DNA of 64,000 nucleotides from Opisthocomus hoazin (GCF_030867145.1 NC_134433.1:10863216-10927215); one strand, 5' to 3'. Positions 13,541 to 27,344 are shown, counted from the first letter of the stretch. Translations and numbers: made by a program. Notes: generated by a model not told the origin, from the letters alone.

Positions 13541-16500
13541 TCATTTTAGAAAGAGGGTGTGTGATTTCATTATAGGAGGAAGACAGCTTGATTCATTTGC
13601 AATCTTCCAGTATCTTTCTCTAAGAACAAATGCAGCTGATTTGGGCTGTCGTTGGCGGGTAAATATTCCTTTCCTGTTCCCCAAAACACGTGTGGTCCCT
13701 GTGGAGAAGTTATAAAATAAAACAAGTACACATAAAATGCTCTTATATCCCCTGCTGTGAACTCTTACAACGGATGTCCTAAATCAGGCTAGGTGGAGGA
13801 GACCTATGCACTGTCTTCTACACAGTCAGGTACAACAAGGAACTTGGCAGATGGAATTTGCGTCATCTTGGCAAGATCAGCTGATGTAACTGAGCAATAT
13901 AGCTGCAATTCATTGTATTTACAGCTGGTAAGTCGCTGACAGTTAATTTGGATGTGCCCATTAACTTGGTCAGTATTATATTTACAGCAGATGTTCCTTC
14001 TGCCATCAGTTCCACCTTGAAATTTGATGGTGAAAATGTTGATTACTAACTGTTTGACTGTGCTGTCCTTTAGTGGTGTCCATATCCTTTTTGCCTACTT
14101 CAGTTTTCATAGGAAACTAGAACAGATGATCGTAACATAGAGACTGGAACCGCATATGTGTATGTAAATGTGTCTACGTTTTCTCTGTCCTCCTATTTGA
14201 ACCTAATATTACTTTTCTGACTGCTTCTCTGCGATGACTTAGCTTTCTAATACCTATATTGGTGCTCTGCAGGTTATTCTTCACGGGTGTGTCTGCCTGA
14301 AATGAACACTGACTGTTCACCACACGACCTCACTGCAGGTGGCATATGCATAACTGCTTCCTTAGGAGGTCTCCTGAGCTGTAGTAGCTTAATTTCTGTG
14401 TGACTGACTGCACTGTAGATTAAGTAATGCCTGATACTTTGCAAATGCACTTATTTATTAATAGTGGATGGAGTGTCTTGATAGACAGTTGTCAACTAGT
14501 GTGGTCCTCTATTGCTAAGTTAAGTACCTCTGTACCAAGTTAATAATACATTATTTAAGGTGCTTTGTTACCAAGGTCAGTTGTGGATGAAATACACAGC
14601 AAGTGAGACACATCCCTAGCAGCTGACTGAAGCTCTGAATTAGAGGATGGCCAAGAAATAAAGTCATCTGGGTCTGCTCACATGCTTCCCTTGCGTTCTG
14701 CCCTAGCACACTGTCTCGTGTTCTGGGTAGCATCTTTCTAGGTGGGACATCTAGGACCTTAAGCTGGAGACAGAGGATGCATTAAGTGCAGGCAGGACCT
14801 TCCCTTGTGGCTCTGGTCATGCTGGGCCTTGTCACAGAAACCAGCTGTGCTCTGTCTTGGTAAGCAGAGGGCCCTTTTGACCTACCCTACAGCACAATAT
14901 TCTTGGTATATCATAAACCATTTTAAACTTGCAGGGAGGATGGAGAGTTGTTTAGATATAAATACAAGCTTACCTTGATTAGTCATGAAATCAGCAAAAT
15001 TCCATATGAGCTCCCCAATCAAATACTCCTTCCTCTTTTTGTCAAAACCAGAATGGTACTCTCTTAGCATAGCTTTCTGGTACTCCTCACTGAACATAAG
15101 AGGTGGATCCTACAGCCAGGAAAAAGAGGTGGCCTTAAATGAAGGTGACAGTTAACCTCAGCAAAGGCTCCATATGTTAACTTTCTATTTACTGGGGACC
15201 TGCTTCCTGAAAACGAGCTTTAGAATTGCCTGGTCTTTTCGTGGCCGCTGCATTAACAATGGCTATTTAGTGATGATTAGCAGCTACTGAAATTACAAGG
15301 GGAAATGCACATAGAATACAAACATAATGCCCGACCTACTTGGAGGGAGGGAGTCCATGGTTTTGAACTCTGTCATGACAGGTGTAGGAGTGCCAGCCCC
15401 TTCTGTGCAGGACAGCATCACGACGTGCATGCCTACCCTCCAGTGCCCTAACTTCTGATCAAGTGTTTTCTACAAATGCCGAAGCAGAGATTTCAGAGTG
15501 CTCACTGCTTTTACTCAAAGCTGAAAACTTCTCTTTAGGTGGAATCTAACCTTTGTTAGTCCGTGGCAAAGCTTGTTGATTTCAGTAGAGCAGGATTACG
15601 ATCCTGGAGTCTTTCAGACACTTACAAGCTAATGCATCTCAACTAAGTAGTCAGTCTCAATGGTACCCATCTCTTCTAATGAAGTTTTCCTGACTCAGTA
15701 AGAGCAGCAGCGCTTTTTTTCCATCTAGGGCGCCTGTAACACTTACACTGTGAAGTCCAGGAATCGAGTCTGCTCCATATTCACTCTGGATAATGGGCCT
15801 TTGGTAGGTTTTATACCAGTTCTCAAACTGTGTTGTGAGTTGTATTGGAATAACTTCCAGATGGCCTTGGTCGTGATACCAGGAGAAATAGCTGTTTACA
15901 CAAATTATGTCCACATAAGGAGCCTACAAAAAAAACAAAGCAAGTGTTTTGTCACAGAGCTGAAAGTAGACAACCTTCACTCACAAAGCTAAATCCTCCT
16001 TTTGTTTCGTTTCATAGAATGGTTTTATTACACATAGAACAAAGTCCTTTCCCTCATCACTCAGGCCCTCCCAACATGACATCTTTCCCAGAAAAAAAGG
16101 CAGGATAAATTTTAATAAGCTAATAGCATATTAATTTGGCATTTGTCTTACAGGCTTAGAAAGTCAAAGCAAAAGAGTTAGACAAGATCAACCTATTTCA
16201 TCCTCAGGTTTGTTAGAAATTTTTGAGTTTCCAAGATGTCTCTGGCTTGCTGGTACATTTAGATGTACTTTTTGAGTATTGAAATGTGATGATCAAGTTA
16301 GTGGTCAAATATTTTGACTAGCAACTAAATTTGTGCATCCATGGTGCAATACTAAGACTAAGCGTTCTGCAAGTTATATGCCATTTCTACCACATGGACA
16401 GTGTGATAAAAGGGCACAAAGCCCACTAAAGATAAAGTGATGTTGTATGTAAGTTGTTCAATGTTCTCTTGACATGTTTTGTAATAAAAGGAAAAAAGTT

Positions 16501-19500
16501 CTAATATCACATCAGTGTATGAGATCTGTTCTTTGGTGGTGCTTTCCTGTCTCCCCTCAAGCTAGTCAGAACACACTTGTGGGGATGGGATACCTGAGTC
16601 AGGCTGCGCGTGCCTGATGAAACAGCAATATTCAAGAGCCAGATCCCTGCTGGGCACCTTCAAAAAGAACTAAGACCACCAGTTTTATTTTCCTGGGGTG
16701 GGGATGAACAGACCTCCGAGTTACAAAAGGGTGTTCCTGCTAATTGTAGGACAGCTTGAAAGAAATGCAAACTGTCACCTGTAACAGGGACGGGGTAGTA
16801 TCGTGTACCTACAAGCTCACCTGCCAGAAGTGTTTATTGTACAGGAGTGACAAGTGTTACAAAGCCATTTTGAAAAATTAAGAATTACACAGGCACTACC
16901 CTGGGAACAAATGTATGTGTGTTAAAGATCCTTGGTTCATGCTCTGGCCAGATTAAGGCGCAGACATCCAAGAGAAGTGCCTTTTGGCTATTTATACAGC
17001 TCTAGGACTTAATTATGAAGCTGGAAGAGCTTTCAGATTATTCAGCATGAACAGACATCTGCGAAAGAAGATCCAGAGCAGTTTAAAGCAGGAATTAGAG
17101 CAAAGCTTTCTTCCTTTAGACTTCCACAAGGGCTGTTAGCATTTTAAAGAGGTTTAAGCTTTGGTTTAATTGCAAGTGAAAATTCTGAGCATTAATAAAC
17201 ACAATCAATGGAATAGCAAAGCATGACAATGTTACTGGAATCCAGGGGTTGGATCCTGCATACTACACTCAAGACACAGAACTGTTCTTCTCTCTTACAG
17301 ATACTTTTTTCAGCTGGACTACAACTACAGGATAAGGTGCTTTGTACTAGAAAGAGGAAGTACAAGTTCTCTTCTGCCTCTCCCTGTTTAATATCTGCAG
17401 TAAACTTGGGGAGGTGGGGGGAAAGGACTGTAAAACAAATGACAAGAAGAGGAAATTTCATGTATGACTTTAAAAAAAGCTAGAAAATAAAGTAAACTTA
17501 CACCACGATCAAGCGCGTAATTAACATTTGTCACAAAGGTTACTGGTCTGGAGGGATCGAGAGCTTTAGTGCGAGCTATCACTGTCCTGTTTGCAAACAG
17601 TAAAGCAAGATTTCAACAACAGCATGGAGAAGCACAGCCCCATTTCCCCAAGCTCTGTCCTTTCACCCCCTCTCAGACATTTGGAGCTGCTTCTGATTTA
17701 GGAGGCAGAGTATTTTTAGTTAAATACTGCAGGATACTTGGTGATTGTCTGCTATAAAGTGCCTGCAAGTCTAGCAAGTTCTTCAGGGGTATAAATATGA
17801 TGGCAGAGACTTATCTGTCACAAAGTTGGTTGCTATCCCACCTGAAAGAATGGAAGTACACCAAAGGCAGGCCTGTTAATGTGTCCGTCGGTGCCAGCAG
17901 CTTGCAAGCTGGTGAAGGGGCAGTGAGTTTGGTCATGAAAACGTGAGGAGGGCAGTGGGAAGCTTCTGAACAACTCCTGGCATGTGTTGCTGCAAAAGCA
18001 CGAGGCCCTAGCCCTCCACCACAGCAGGCAGAGCAGTCACAGGTTGGCTGCTTTTGAGGAAACCCTGAGTGAGGCAGGTGAGACAGAGACTGGGAGGGTC
18101 CAGCTCTGCTGCTACCTTGACATTGCAGGAAGGCTGTGGATCATTCTGAAGAATGAAAATTCACAGTTACCTCTTAATGCACCTACAGCTACTAGGGACA
18201 GTCTGCAACCCCATTACAGAGATGACTCTTAGCTATCCAAAGCTTAAATCTCTTTAAAAATAAAACCAAGGGGTATGCAGGGACTTGAAGCAACAGCTTT
18301 AAAGTGGGGTGTCACAGTCCCCTGCAGAACAAATAACTAGCACTAACTGAAGAACCTTGTCTTCAGAATTAAAGGCAAATTATTTTACAGTTTTGCTGTA
18401 ACTGTCAAATACTTCAGCACACATCTTCTATCAGTAATGAGGAATATCCTGTTCCCATCGGGTCTGCTTTTGCTTGATCTTTAGGTCAAGAAGAGATGCT
18501 TAGACCAAATGGACTGCCGGTAACTTTACAGAGCCTTGCTAGTTCAGAAACAATAGGTTGAGACTGTTGTGCGGTTCTGAGCATCAGCTCAACACATGCA
18601 GCAGTTACACTTTTAGTTTGCATCTGCAGGTACTGTTTCAGGGTTCCCAGAAAAATGCTTGCCCTCTCTTTACTATTTCTCTGTGCCATCCCAAAGGAAG
18701 AAGATGCATCATTTGCCACGACTCAAGCCTCAGCTCTGTGTACAAGCAGACGCACTTACTTAAAGTAGTAAGCTGCTGGGGGCAGGTCTGATGCCGGCTC
18801 GTTGGCTACTGACCACATCACGACTGATGGCCTGTTCTTATCCCTGCGGATCAGCTCCTCCATCACAACGAGATGATGCTGCAAGGACTTGTTCCCAAAG
18901 CTCTCGCTTAAAGACAAAAGGAAGTGAGACCTGGTGAGGTGACGGTATAAAATCAAGCCCCTTTGCCTTTCCCTGGGAAAACTCACACCTCTGGGGAGTG
19001 GAAGCACAGCTGAGCGTTGACGCTGAATATGGCTTCTGCCCCATTTCCCCAAAGCCTGCTCAACAGTTCAGGGCCGCAGCCTGGGCTCGTTAATCACGCC
19101 AGACTAAATGACGTGATGGCCATGTGGCAAAACGCCCTCCAGTTGCCCAACCTCGCGAGGCACACATGGTGCAACGGGCTGATTTCTAAATAGAGCAAAG
19201 TGCTCCCATTATCAGGCCGCTGGGTGCTGTGGGATGGGAGGGGGACACTGTGGCAGGGACGAACATCGGAAGAAGGGGAAGGGTCCTCTGAGCAACTGCT
19301 TACGGCATTTTAATCCCCACCGCCGGGCACTCGTCGATCACCACGATGCCGTAGGCATCGCACAGGTCCATGATCTCCTCGGCGTAGGGGTAGTGGCTGG
19401 TGCGGAAGGAGTTCGCCCCCAGCCAGTGCAGCAGGTTGAAGTCCTTCATGACCAGGGGCCAGTCGAGGCCTTTGCCACGGATCTGGGCGGGGGGGAGAGA

Positions 19501-22500
19501 CATCACAGCCCGTTGCACCGCCAGGCCGGGGCTTCTCCTCACGCGTCAGCTGCCAACTACCGAGTCCCGCTCCCGCCAGGGCGCTCCCAGCCCCGGGCGC
19601 CATTTCTAGCTGACCGCACCGCCTGCAGATCTGCCCCGTTCGCCTTTCTGAGGGGCACTGCCACACGCAGGGGGTCTGGAGAAGCAGAGGGCATGGCGGC
19701 TGCCGCCTGCCGCGCCGGGGAGCCGCCCTCTCCCTTCCTCCCTCCCTCCCACAGGTGCTGGCCATGAGGCGGGCTGGGGAGGGCAGGGGGAAGGAGCTCC
19801 CCGCGCCTTCCTCTGAGGAGAGCCCGCGCAGTGCGCGCCGCCGTGGAGGCGCGCCCGCGGCCCCTGAGGTGAGGCCCGGCCCGGGCGGGGACGGGGACAG
19901 GGACAGGGACAGGGGAGGGACAGGGCAGGGACAGGCACAGGCACAGGGGAGGGACGGGACGGGGCGGCCCAGCCCAGCCCGGCCGCGGGACGGAGCCTCC
20001 GGCGCGGCTGCGGGGCCTCCCTGCGGCCGGGCCGCGCGTCGCAACCCGCTGCTCCTCCGCGGCTCCGACCGCCCCGCCAGAGCCCGTCCCTGGTATTTCC
20101 CGGCGTGGGGAACCCCCGAGCCGTCATTTCTGACTGGAAGCCATGGCTGGGGGGTGGTTTGGCTCCGGTGTCCCCTTAGCGCTGGTAAAAGTTCACCCCG
20201 GCAGCTCCCAGGCGGGGAGGAGGGTGTGAGGAAATGGCTGCTTCGAGGGGAGGCAAGAGCAGCTGCCGCCTCGCCGGTGCAAAGTGAGGAGCCACGAGGT
20301 GCCCCTGCCACGGGTGCCGCACGCTTACATCGGCGTCTTCGTGCTTGTTGACGCCGTGGAAGTAGAAGGGCCTGCCGTTGATGAGGAACTGCGTGCTGGT
20401 GACGTGGACGGTGCGGATGCCGACCGGGAGCGTGTACGTGTCCTCCAGCAATGCCCCGTTCGCCTGCGCCTGCATTTTCACCTGGATTTCCAAAGGGGAG
20501 ACGCAAGTGACGTGCTGGGCTTCACAAGGATGCCCCGGCCTCCCTCCCCCTCGTCCGTAAGGGCTGTCCTGCCGGCCCCTCCATTTCCCAGCCCTGTCTC
20601 GGCATGCTGCCTGCTCCTCACCACTGCTTCAGCTGGCTCCTGTGGTCCCCATGCGCTTCCCCAGGGAAGGAGCAAGGTCTGACTAAGCAGAAAATAGAAA
20701 TCCAAGCTGGGGAAGCTGAAGGATGAAGAATGAAGCCTGGATGACCCTTCTGGGGCTTGTTGACCCCAGGAGCTTCAGTTTTGTTTTCCTGGACTCATCT
20801 GGGCCATTTCATCCCCCAGGCAAGGCAGCGGTACACCTTTTCTGCTCTGCACCTTGATACCCGGCAACAACTGAAATGTCATCTGCTCACAGGAGATATG
20901 AACCTGAGCCCCTGGAAACTCACAGCAGCTCATCTGCCCTAATTTCTACATCTAAATGTCACTACTCATCCTTAACTCACACAGAGTCTTCAGGTTCATG
21001 CTATCAAAACTGAACTCTTGCCCTGCAGAGTGGGAACAAAGCTCATTGCATGGCAAAACACGTGGAAGAGGTTAGCAGCCTGCTCCTCAGAGACGCTCCG
21101 CTGTTGCAATATCTCCTCCTCTGAACTGTCTCAAAGAGTCCTTTTGCAAGGGATGGATTGGGCCCTAAATGTGAAGGGCAAGCATCTGAGAGTGCACGCC
21201 AGGCATGCCCCCCTCTTCTCACCCACAGACCTTTCAGCTTAGCATCCAGGAAGCTGGCAAAGCTTGATTTGATTACTGCATAATTAGCAATGCCACTCTG
21301 GCCACATGAACAGGATCTGTGGGAGAAGATGAGCATGGAAGATGGGCCATATGGCAGTTCCTTAACCCTGTTAGACAGTCACAAGGAACACGCACAGAAA
21401 AGAAGAGATGTCACTGTTACCTCTAAGGAGTAGCGGTACCCAGGGTTCTCGTGCATCAGGTAAGGCCACCAAAGATGTGGGTTCAGGACTTTCAGATCTC
21501 CAACCGGCCCATCGCCTGTAGCAACCACTTTCCCCTCTTGGTCACGTAAACTCAGGGACAAGGAATAGCGTGTGCTGCCAACAACCGACACCTGATAATG
21601 CACCATTGCTGGTTCAAAGGAAACAAAAGACAATCAGAGACTGCCATGAAAGGAAAAATGCACGCACCAAGTGTTGGAGGGCTTTCACATAGAGCACCAT
21701 TAAAAAATGAGGGAGACACAGAACAACAACGGAGTATACTGAATGTAAGAAGCATGACCTGTCTGTCTTGAGGTCCAGAAGTTTCCAGCAAGATTTGTGT
21801 ATTGCACAATTTTGTTACTCGGAGATAATCCTGCTTTAAGTGTCAGGAAGACTGCCCCTGCTGAGAAATTATACTTCAAGAAACACCTGATCATCCTTCC
21901 ACTGTAACAGCAGTCTCTTGCAAGCACTTCATTTTTTCTTACTACTTCTGAACTCTTTACCATATTCTTGCAGCTGGTGAGCTGCAATCAGCTCGGGTTC
22001 AACAGAAAGCCACTACGAAACAAATTCAACCCGACTTTTGCAGCATATTTTCTCTGCTGCCCTTGTCATCTCCATCTGGAGCCTGAGGTAGCTGCTGTAA
22101 TCGTTCCGGACCTACCAACGCTCTCTGATGAAGCAGTTGTCACAGTAATATCATCTATGTAGACAGAAGGAGTGGTGTAAAGCACAACCGGGCGATGGAT
22201 TCCAGCATAATTAAAGAAATCAAACCTGGTGTTCTGTACAAAATAGTTCTTGGGATACCTGAGTGAGCAAGACAGGAGAAATGGCTACATTATATTTCAT
22301 TATACAAGAAGTGAAGGCAGTGTGCGGATGCTAGCAATGTAAAATAATCATGTAAAACCAGATGTTAGCTGCTAAAATCATCTTTACAGCAGGATGGCTT
22401 GCTCTCTCAGTAGTGCTACTGCTACTACACTGAAGGGAACCACCAGTTAACAAAAGTCTAACGCACTGAATAGTTTGATCCTTCAGGATAGCTGGTCCTT

Positions 22501-25500
22501 GCAGTTTCCAGCTGAACTCGAGCTTCTCAAATCTGCCATTGATTCAGCTTGGCAAATCACTTAATCTCAGTTCCCTGTGTGTAAAACAGATAAAATAACT
22601 CAGTGCAGATTCCTCATAACACCAAAGCTTAAACTCCTTCCTGCTCGACTGGTGAATTTTGGCATAAATACTTCTGTAAGCTGCTCGGAGGGTCTTATGA
22701 ACCAGCAGCCGAATAAATTCCCTTTCTCTCATCCCTGGGATAAACTCAGCAGCACAGCACTTCAGCAACTCACCTTGTTTTGTCATTCATGTACTGAATG
22801 GACCCCGGAGGCAGAGTATAGGGTGTCAGAGTGTTGTTGAGCGCAACAGTGATGCGGCAGGGGATCCCTGGGCTGCCCTGGACGATGCTGCTTATATCTG
22901 CTTCAAAAGGGAGGTGGCCCCCTTCGTGCTCCACAACTTGCACTCCGTTGACCCACTGCAGGAGAAGACACCCATGAGCCCAAGAGACAGGGTTGTTGAG
23001 GTTTTGTGGCAAGCACAGCAGGGAGAAGGTAGGGAGCGCAGCAAAGGGCAGTCGAGGTTCCCACTAACACTGAGCCTTGTTCTGGGCTTTTGCTCTTTGA
23101 GGGATTGATCTAGCAGCCCTTTCTTTGCCAGGAGCTAGGTCTGGGTCACGTACAAGCAAGTGTCACTGAGAGACACAGTTTTGGGCAGATCCTGTAGCAA
23201 GGAAATGTTTTAGGTTCTGGTCCTGATATTGGAGGGTCAGAGAAGAGAGACCTGGGAAACGTGGCCAATTTCTTGGCTGGAGGAAAACAGCTGAGAGTTA
23301 AGAAAACAGCAAACTGATATAAAATCTAGGCAGGGATGGGTTTCCTGAAGAAGTCATAGCAGAGATTTTAGTGCAGCATAGCTCTGGAAACACATGGGCA
23401 ATTTCCTGTGCAACGTACCACAATGGAGTAGTAATGGGCACTGCCAAAACGGAGCACCACTCTGGTGTTGAGGTCATCCTGGAGCCAGCGGAGAGGAAGC
23501 AGCACCTCCTTCTCATACCAAACCCAGCCGATGTAGTTCTCCAGGGTGGGGTCTTGGGTGATATCGTTGAAGCTGGCAGGCACTGGCATGTCAATCACAG
23601 GACCGCTCTGGCAGGAATTGCACAAAAAGGGAGGGAACACAATTGAAAAAAAAAAAGAAATTTTACTGTCTTGGCTGTCCAGCCTGTAGTGCTGGAGGTG
23701 TCCCCTTCCACTGACAGCCTTACAATCCCTTTGCCAAGTGGAAATACTCAGGAAAACCTGTTTAGAAATTGGTGTGGTCTGCCACAGATCGTGTACAAGT
23801 CCTGCCTGTTCCTACAGGAAGAAGCTACTCATATTTTCCTCCCCCTCCTGATTTATGATAGGGAAATGCTTTTATTAATGGCTTTGGTATTGTGGAATCA
23901 GAGAAATGAGGGGGAAAAAAACCTAAATGCCGAGGTGGTTGTTTCAGCCTGGGACTTCCCGCAAAGTGGAGTTTCTCCCGCACAGCTCGAGCCGTTTGGT
24001 GTGCAGTGCTGGTGTGTGTGTCCCGTCACTGGCACGGGGTGCTGCTTGTCAGGCTAACAGCTGCAGCAGAAGGGTGGCAAGAATCGGGGATATTTTGGGC
24101 CAGATCCCCCAGGGGAGATCCATGGAGGTTGTCTGGGATGAGTCCAGCCTTTCTCACTCCCTGAAAGCCACAGAGATTCCTTAGGATTACAAGAAAGTCA
24201 ATTCATTTGCTTGTTTTTAATATAAGGATTATAGGCAGGCAGTGTTGTAATAGACTTAACACCGAAGGAATGGGATGCTATCGCAGAATAAAGCTGTTCA
24301 TTTTTAGCACCTGCTGCGCTTGTGATGTTGCATAAACGAGCGCTGCTGGATGCTTCCCCTTTCCTACAGAAGCTATTCCGTGGAGAGCAGAAGGAGGAAG
24401 GTCTGGTCGCCCAGGGGCGAGCATCACGTGCGCGGCTGACTCAGCACCGGACTGTGGAGAAACTCAACGCCTCTATCGGACATCAGAAAACCCAAGCAGG
24501 AAGACCCCTGGATGGTGAAGTGGATTTTTCTAGTATCTGACAGAGGACAGCCTTTGACTGGGACGGCCATAACGTGTGTCTCCTTCAAGGAGATTCTCTG
24601 GTGTCTGAAGTAGGTTGAGCGTACACAACTAAGCCTCCCTTTGGGTGGGTGTAGCCCAGGATTCCTCTCCTCTGGCTGCCTCTTTTCGCAAAAGTTCGAG
24701 CGGCAGAGTGTCTGTCAGCTCTTCTCTCCTTCCACAGTTTGGCAAAAAATTGGCCAAAGGGCTAAAACAGCAATGATGGACACGTACATTTTATGCGTGG
24801 AATAGATAGCTTCTTTCTTTTACGTAATGGGGTTAATTGCATCATGGCTTTCAGGCACACTGGAACTGGCTTATCTGGACTTGGCTGCTTTGCAGTGAAC
24901 CACCGCGGAGTGCCCTTCCCAGGCACGCTGGCGCTTGCCCTGCGCTGCTGACGGGAGTCAGTGTGGCGCCAGGCCAGGGGATCCCTCCCATCCCAGCTCA
25001 TCCCAGTGCCTTCTGCCTTCCCAGCAGCGGCGGCACAGCCGGAGCCTCCTGTCTCCCCGGTCGCTAATTAGCGAACCTCTTAAAAAGCAATCGGACAGTG
25101 CGCGGGGGGGGAGCAAGGAGCAGCTGCCCCGCGAGCCCCGTGGGGAAGCAAGGGGGAAGCGGGGCTCTCGGGGGAGGAAGGCAGGCGGGCAGGCCGCTGT
25201 GGAGGGGGACCCTTCCCGGGGGAGAGCACCCCCCTGCCCCGGGGAAGGGGCAGCCCCTCCCCGCGCCCCCCGCCCCGGCCCCGCGGTACCTGTCGGAGCG
25301 GCTGCCGGTACCAGCGCTGCGCGAAGCCGGCGTCCCTGCCCGGCGAGAAGTCGGCGCGGAAGCTCCAGAGGCCGCCGAGCTCTTTCCGCTCCCTGGAAGG
25401 GGTCTCTCGGGGGTACAGCATGCCGCCCGGCGCGGGGGCCGCCGCCCTCCCCAGCACCAGCAGCAGGAGCATGCAGCAGCCCCCCGCCATGCCGCAGCCC

Positions 25501-25529
25501 GCCCCGCCGCTTGACGCTCCCGCCGCCAT
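13541..25529 (-). CDS. GUSB: GUSB, beta-glucuronidase (12 exons, complete)
   Basis: A lysosomal glycoside hydrolase family 2 enzyme that removes terminal beta-glucuronic acid from glycosaminoglycans. Coding exons, high to low: 25290-25529, 23419-23607, 22774-22955, 22116-22258, 21421-21608, 20329-20481, 19304-19482, 18760-18906, 17502-17586, 15747-15923, 14974-15109, 13541-13698. All junctions are GT/AG, the phases agree, and the total is 1977 nt (658 aa plus TGA); the human protein is 651 aa. The N-terminus has a signal-peptide core (LLLLVLG, residues 21-27). The sugar-binding domain carries [12 protein letters not shown] and GWVWYEKEV. The TIM barrel carries [13 protein letters not shown], the acid/base Glu of VANEP (about E461) and the nucleophile Glu of QSEYGAD (about E550). 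A sequon in NNTLTP matches a known human glycosylation site. The C-terminus has [14 protein letters not shown] and [10 protein letters not shown]. The start was chosen at 25527-25529 (Kozak-like GATGG); in-frame Met14 (25488-25490) is an alternative that shortens the leader. Nothing is broken. Confidence 0.96.
19480..20340. other. Intragenic CpG/G-rich island in GUSB intron 6
   Basis: The DNA between GUSB exons 7 and 6 is strongly GC- and CpG-rich, unlike the other introns of the gene. It includes a G-rich simple tract at about 19875-19965 on the + strand built from ggacagg/gggac units, with many GGG runs. The large open frames on both strands here (for example 19310-20506, minus) reflect GC richness; they cross true splice sites out of the GUSB frame. 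It could be an alternative promoter, an exonic GC-island effect, or a polymorphic minisatellite. Confidence 0.6.
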
Positions 25530-25690
25530 CGTGGTTGTGGGCAGTGCCCGGCAGCGGGAGAGGGGAGCGGCGGTGGCGGGGTGGGCGGGGCCCGGGGCGG
25601 GGTGGGCGGGGCCCGGCGGCTTCAACCGAAGCCAGCGGCAGCCTGGCCTGACCCCCCTTGCAGGGGCCGGGCTGTGTCCGGGGCTGCTGG
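24900..25690 (-). promoter_or_regulatory. GUSB: CpG-island promoter and 5' UTR of GUSB
   Basis: A dense CpG- and GC-rich block surrounds GUSB exon 1. Upstream of the start codon, 25578-25620 is a near-perfect tandem repeat carrying GC boxes (gggcgggg on the + strand, CCCCGCCC on the coding strand), typical of Sp1-driven housekeeping promoters. No TATA box is evident. The exact start site cannot be placed from sequence alone. Confidence 0.7.
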
Positions 25691-25702
25691 ATTTCCCGGG
25701 GT

Positions 25703-25718
25703 GGAGAGAGAGAGAGAG

Positions 25719-25755
<37 letters not shown>

Positions 25756-25772
25756 GTCTCTGTGTGTGTGTA
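25703..25772. repeat. Compound microsatellite (GA)n-(CTGT)n-(TG)n
   Basis: About 10 GA units run directly into 8-9 CTGT/TCTG tetranucleotides and then a short TG run, just upstream of the GUSB promoter. It has no coding role and is likely length-polymorphic. Confidence 0.9.
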
Positions 25773-25775
25773 TTT

Positions 25776-27344
25776 CTTTTAGTTATTTATTTACCTGCTT
25801 GCTTAATTCTACTTCTTTTCAGAGTCACTCGTTGAAGTGAGAGGGCAAGAAGTTGCTAGAAATGGGAAAGAGCAGCACTGATGACCAGATGTCATCTTGG
25901 GGACCCGCAGAAAAAAGATCTCTGTGTTAGAAGACCACCTCGGGACTCGGCTGTGAAGCTTGGTAATGTTTCCCATTGAGATCACGTCCCTCCGAACTTT
26001 GTTAGGAATGAAGCAGGATGGAGAAAAGTGTCACAGGAGGACAGAAATGCCATCAGATTGATTTTAATTTTACAGTACATTTATTTGTAGCCTGTGTTTG
26101 TTTCCTGGGTGAGAAGATGTACCTCCATGTGCAATAAGCCTCTGTCAGTCATGCTGTATCTGCTTCAATTCCAGAAGCAACAGTTCAGTTTATTGCAGAT
26201 CAATGAAAGGCTTGGTGACACATGAGAATATCAGAAAGGTGGAGGGTGAAATGGGGAGTAGTAGTGATTATGAGCTATTTATTTAAGCAAGAGACAGAGA
26301 TGTGATAATCTGCTAAAACCACCTTCTTTTTTCAATCAGCAGGGCCGCACATTGTTTAGCACTGACCCTCAAGATGCTGAACAGGGGCAGCTGGGAACAA
26401 GCAAAAGTCTCGTCAGCTGAGGCGCGTGAATGTACGGACCAGGAACAAGAAAATACAAGTGGGGAGAAAACTTAGGTGAGGAAAGAAAAGAAGCATGAGC
26501 TGGGGAGGAGGAAATAATCCTTTCTTCTGAGTCTGTTGATGTTGGCTGTTGCTGTCACTTCTCCACCTGAATTAAGCGTATGTAATGGATTTCTCTGCCA
26601 CAGCTAACATAGCTGGAAGGTGGGAAGAATGCACTAAACCAGAGCAACATGGCAGTAAGCAGCACGGGACTCAGGAAGTTCCTGGGACTGCATTCCTCAA
26701 GCAAGACTTTTCGTGGTCTTTGTTCTGAGTTTAATTCTGTAAGGACAGAAGGGAGGATAGTAAATGATTTTTGTAAGAGGCAAGAGCAATGCAATGCCAG
26801 GGATTTTTTTTTTTTTTTTTTTTAAGCACTCTGCCCCAGCTAGCTTGGTGGCAAATCAGGGCATGCATCATGCAGAGGAAAGAGCTTGGACCTAGGACCA
26901 TGCAACCCTGTGCTTCAGTGTAAACCAGAGCCAGCGGTGGTTTTGTAATGGGCTGGGATGAGCTGTGGGTTGACCTGCTGGCCAAGACCTGCCTAAGACA
27001 ATGCAAGTTCTGGTGCCAGGTGGTAAGGAGACTTTTTTTCCTGCCAGAAGGCAGGCAGGGAAACATAATCCTAAGAGGAGAGTAGTGATAGCTGGAGATG
27101 TGGCATGTGATGCAGATGTTGTACCAAGTGTCTGTCTCTTTGGACACACACAAGCTGCCCTCAACACCTGCACTGACACTCCTGCTGCTCTCTACTTAGC
27201 AGCCTCCTAAAACTTGACACCCCATAACCCAGCTCCTTTGCAAGGTTCACACACCAGTGAGTATTTCCCCAAGCCTCATGAGGGCTGAGGAAGCCCGGTT
27301 CAACCTTGCCCCTAAGAAGAAAGATGCCAGACAGGAGTTTCAAT
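25776..27344. other. GUSB-ASL2 intergenic region
   Basis: This is the spacer between the GUSB promoter and the 3' end of the downstream ASL gene. It holds no supported gene. From about 26230 onward it is recognisably paralogous to 38880-42240, downstream of the other ASL copy, with shared strings such as gtgataatctgctaaaacc (26302 and 38953 regions) and ggttgacctgctggcca (26968 and 41200 regions). A poly-T run at about 26803-26823 is specific to this copy. Confidence 0.7.

Noticed and set aside
19310-20506. 398-codon minus-strand frame across GUSB exons 6-7
   Set aside because: It is held open by GC richness. It runs through the real donor and acceptor sites in a frame different from the GUSB protein, and the translation is low-complexity Pro/Arg/Ala/Gly.
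24935-25651. 238-codon + strand frame over the GUSB promoter
   Set aside because: Antisense shadow of the CpG island and exon 1; low-complexity Gly/Arg/Pro/Ala translation.
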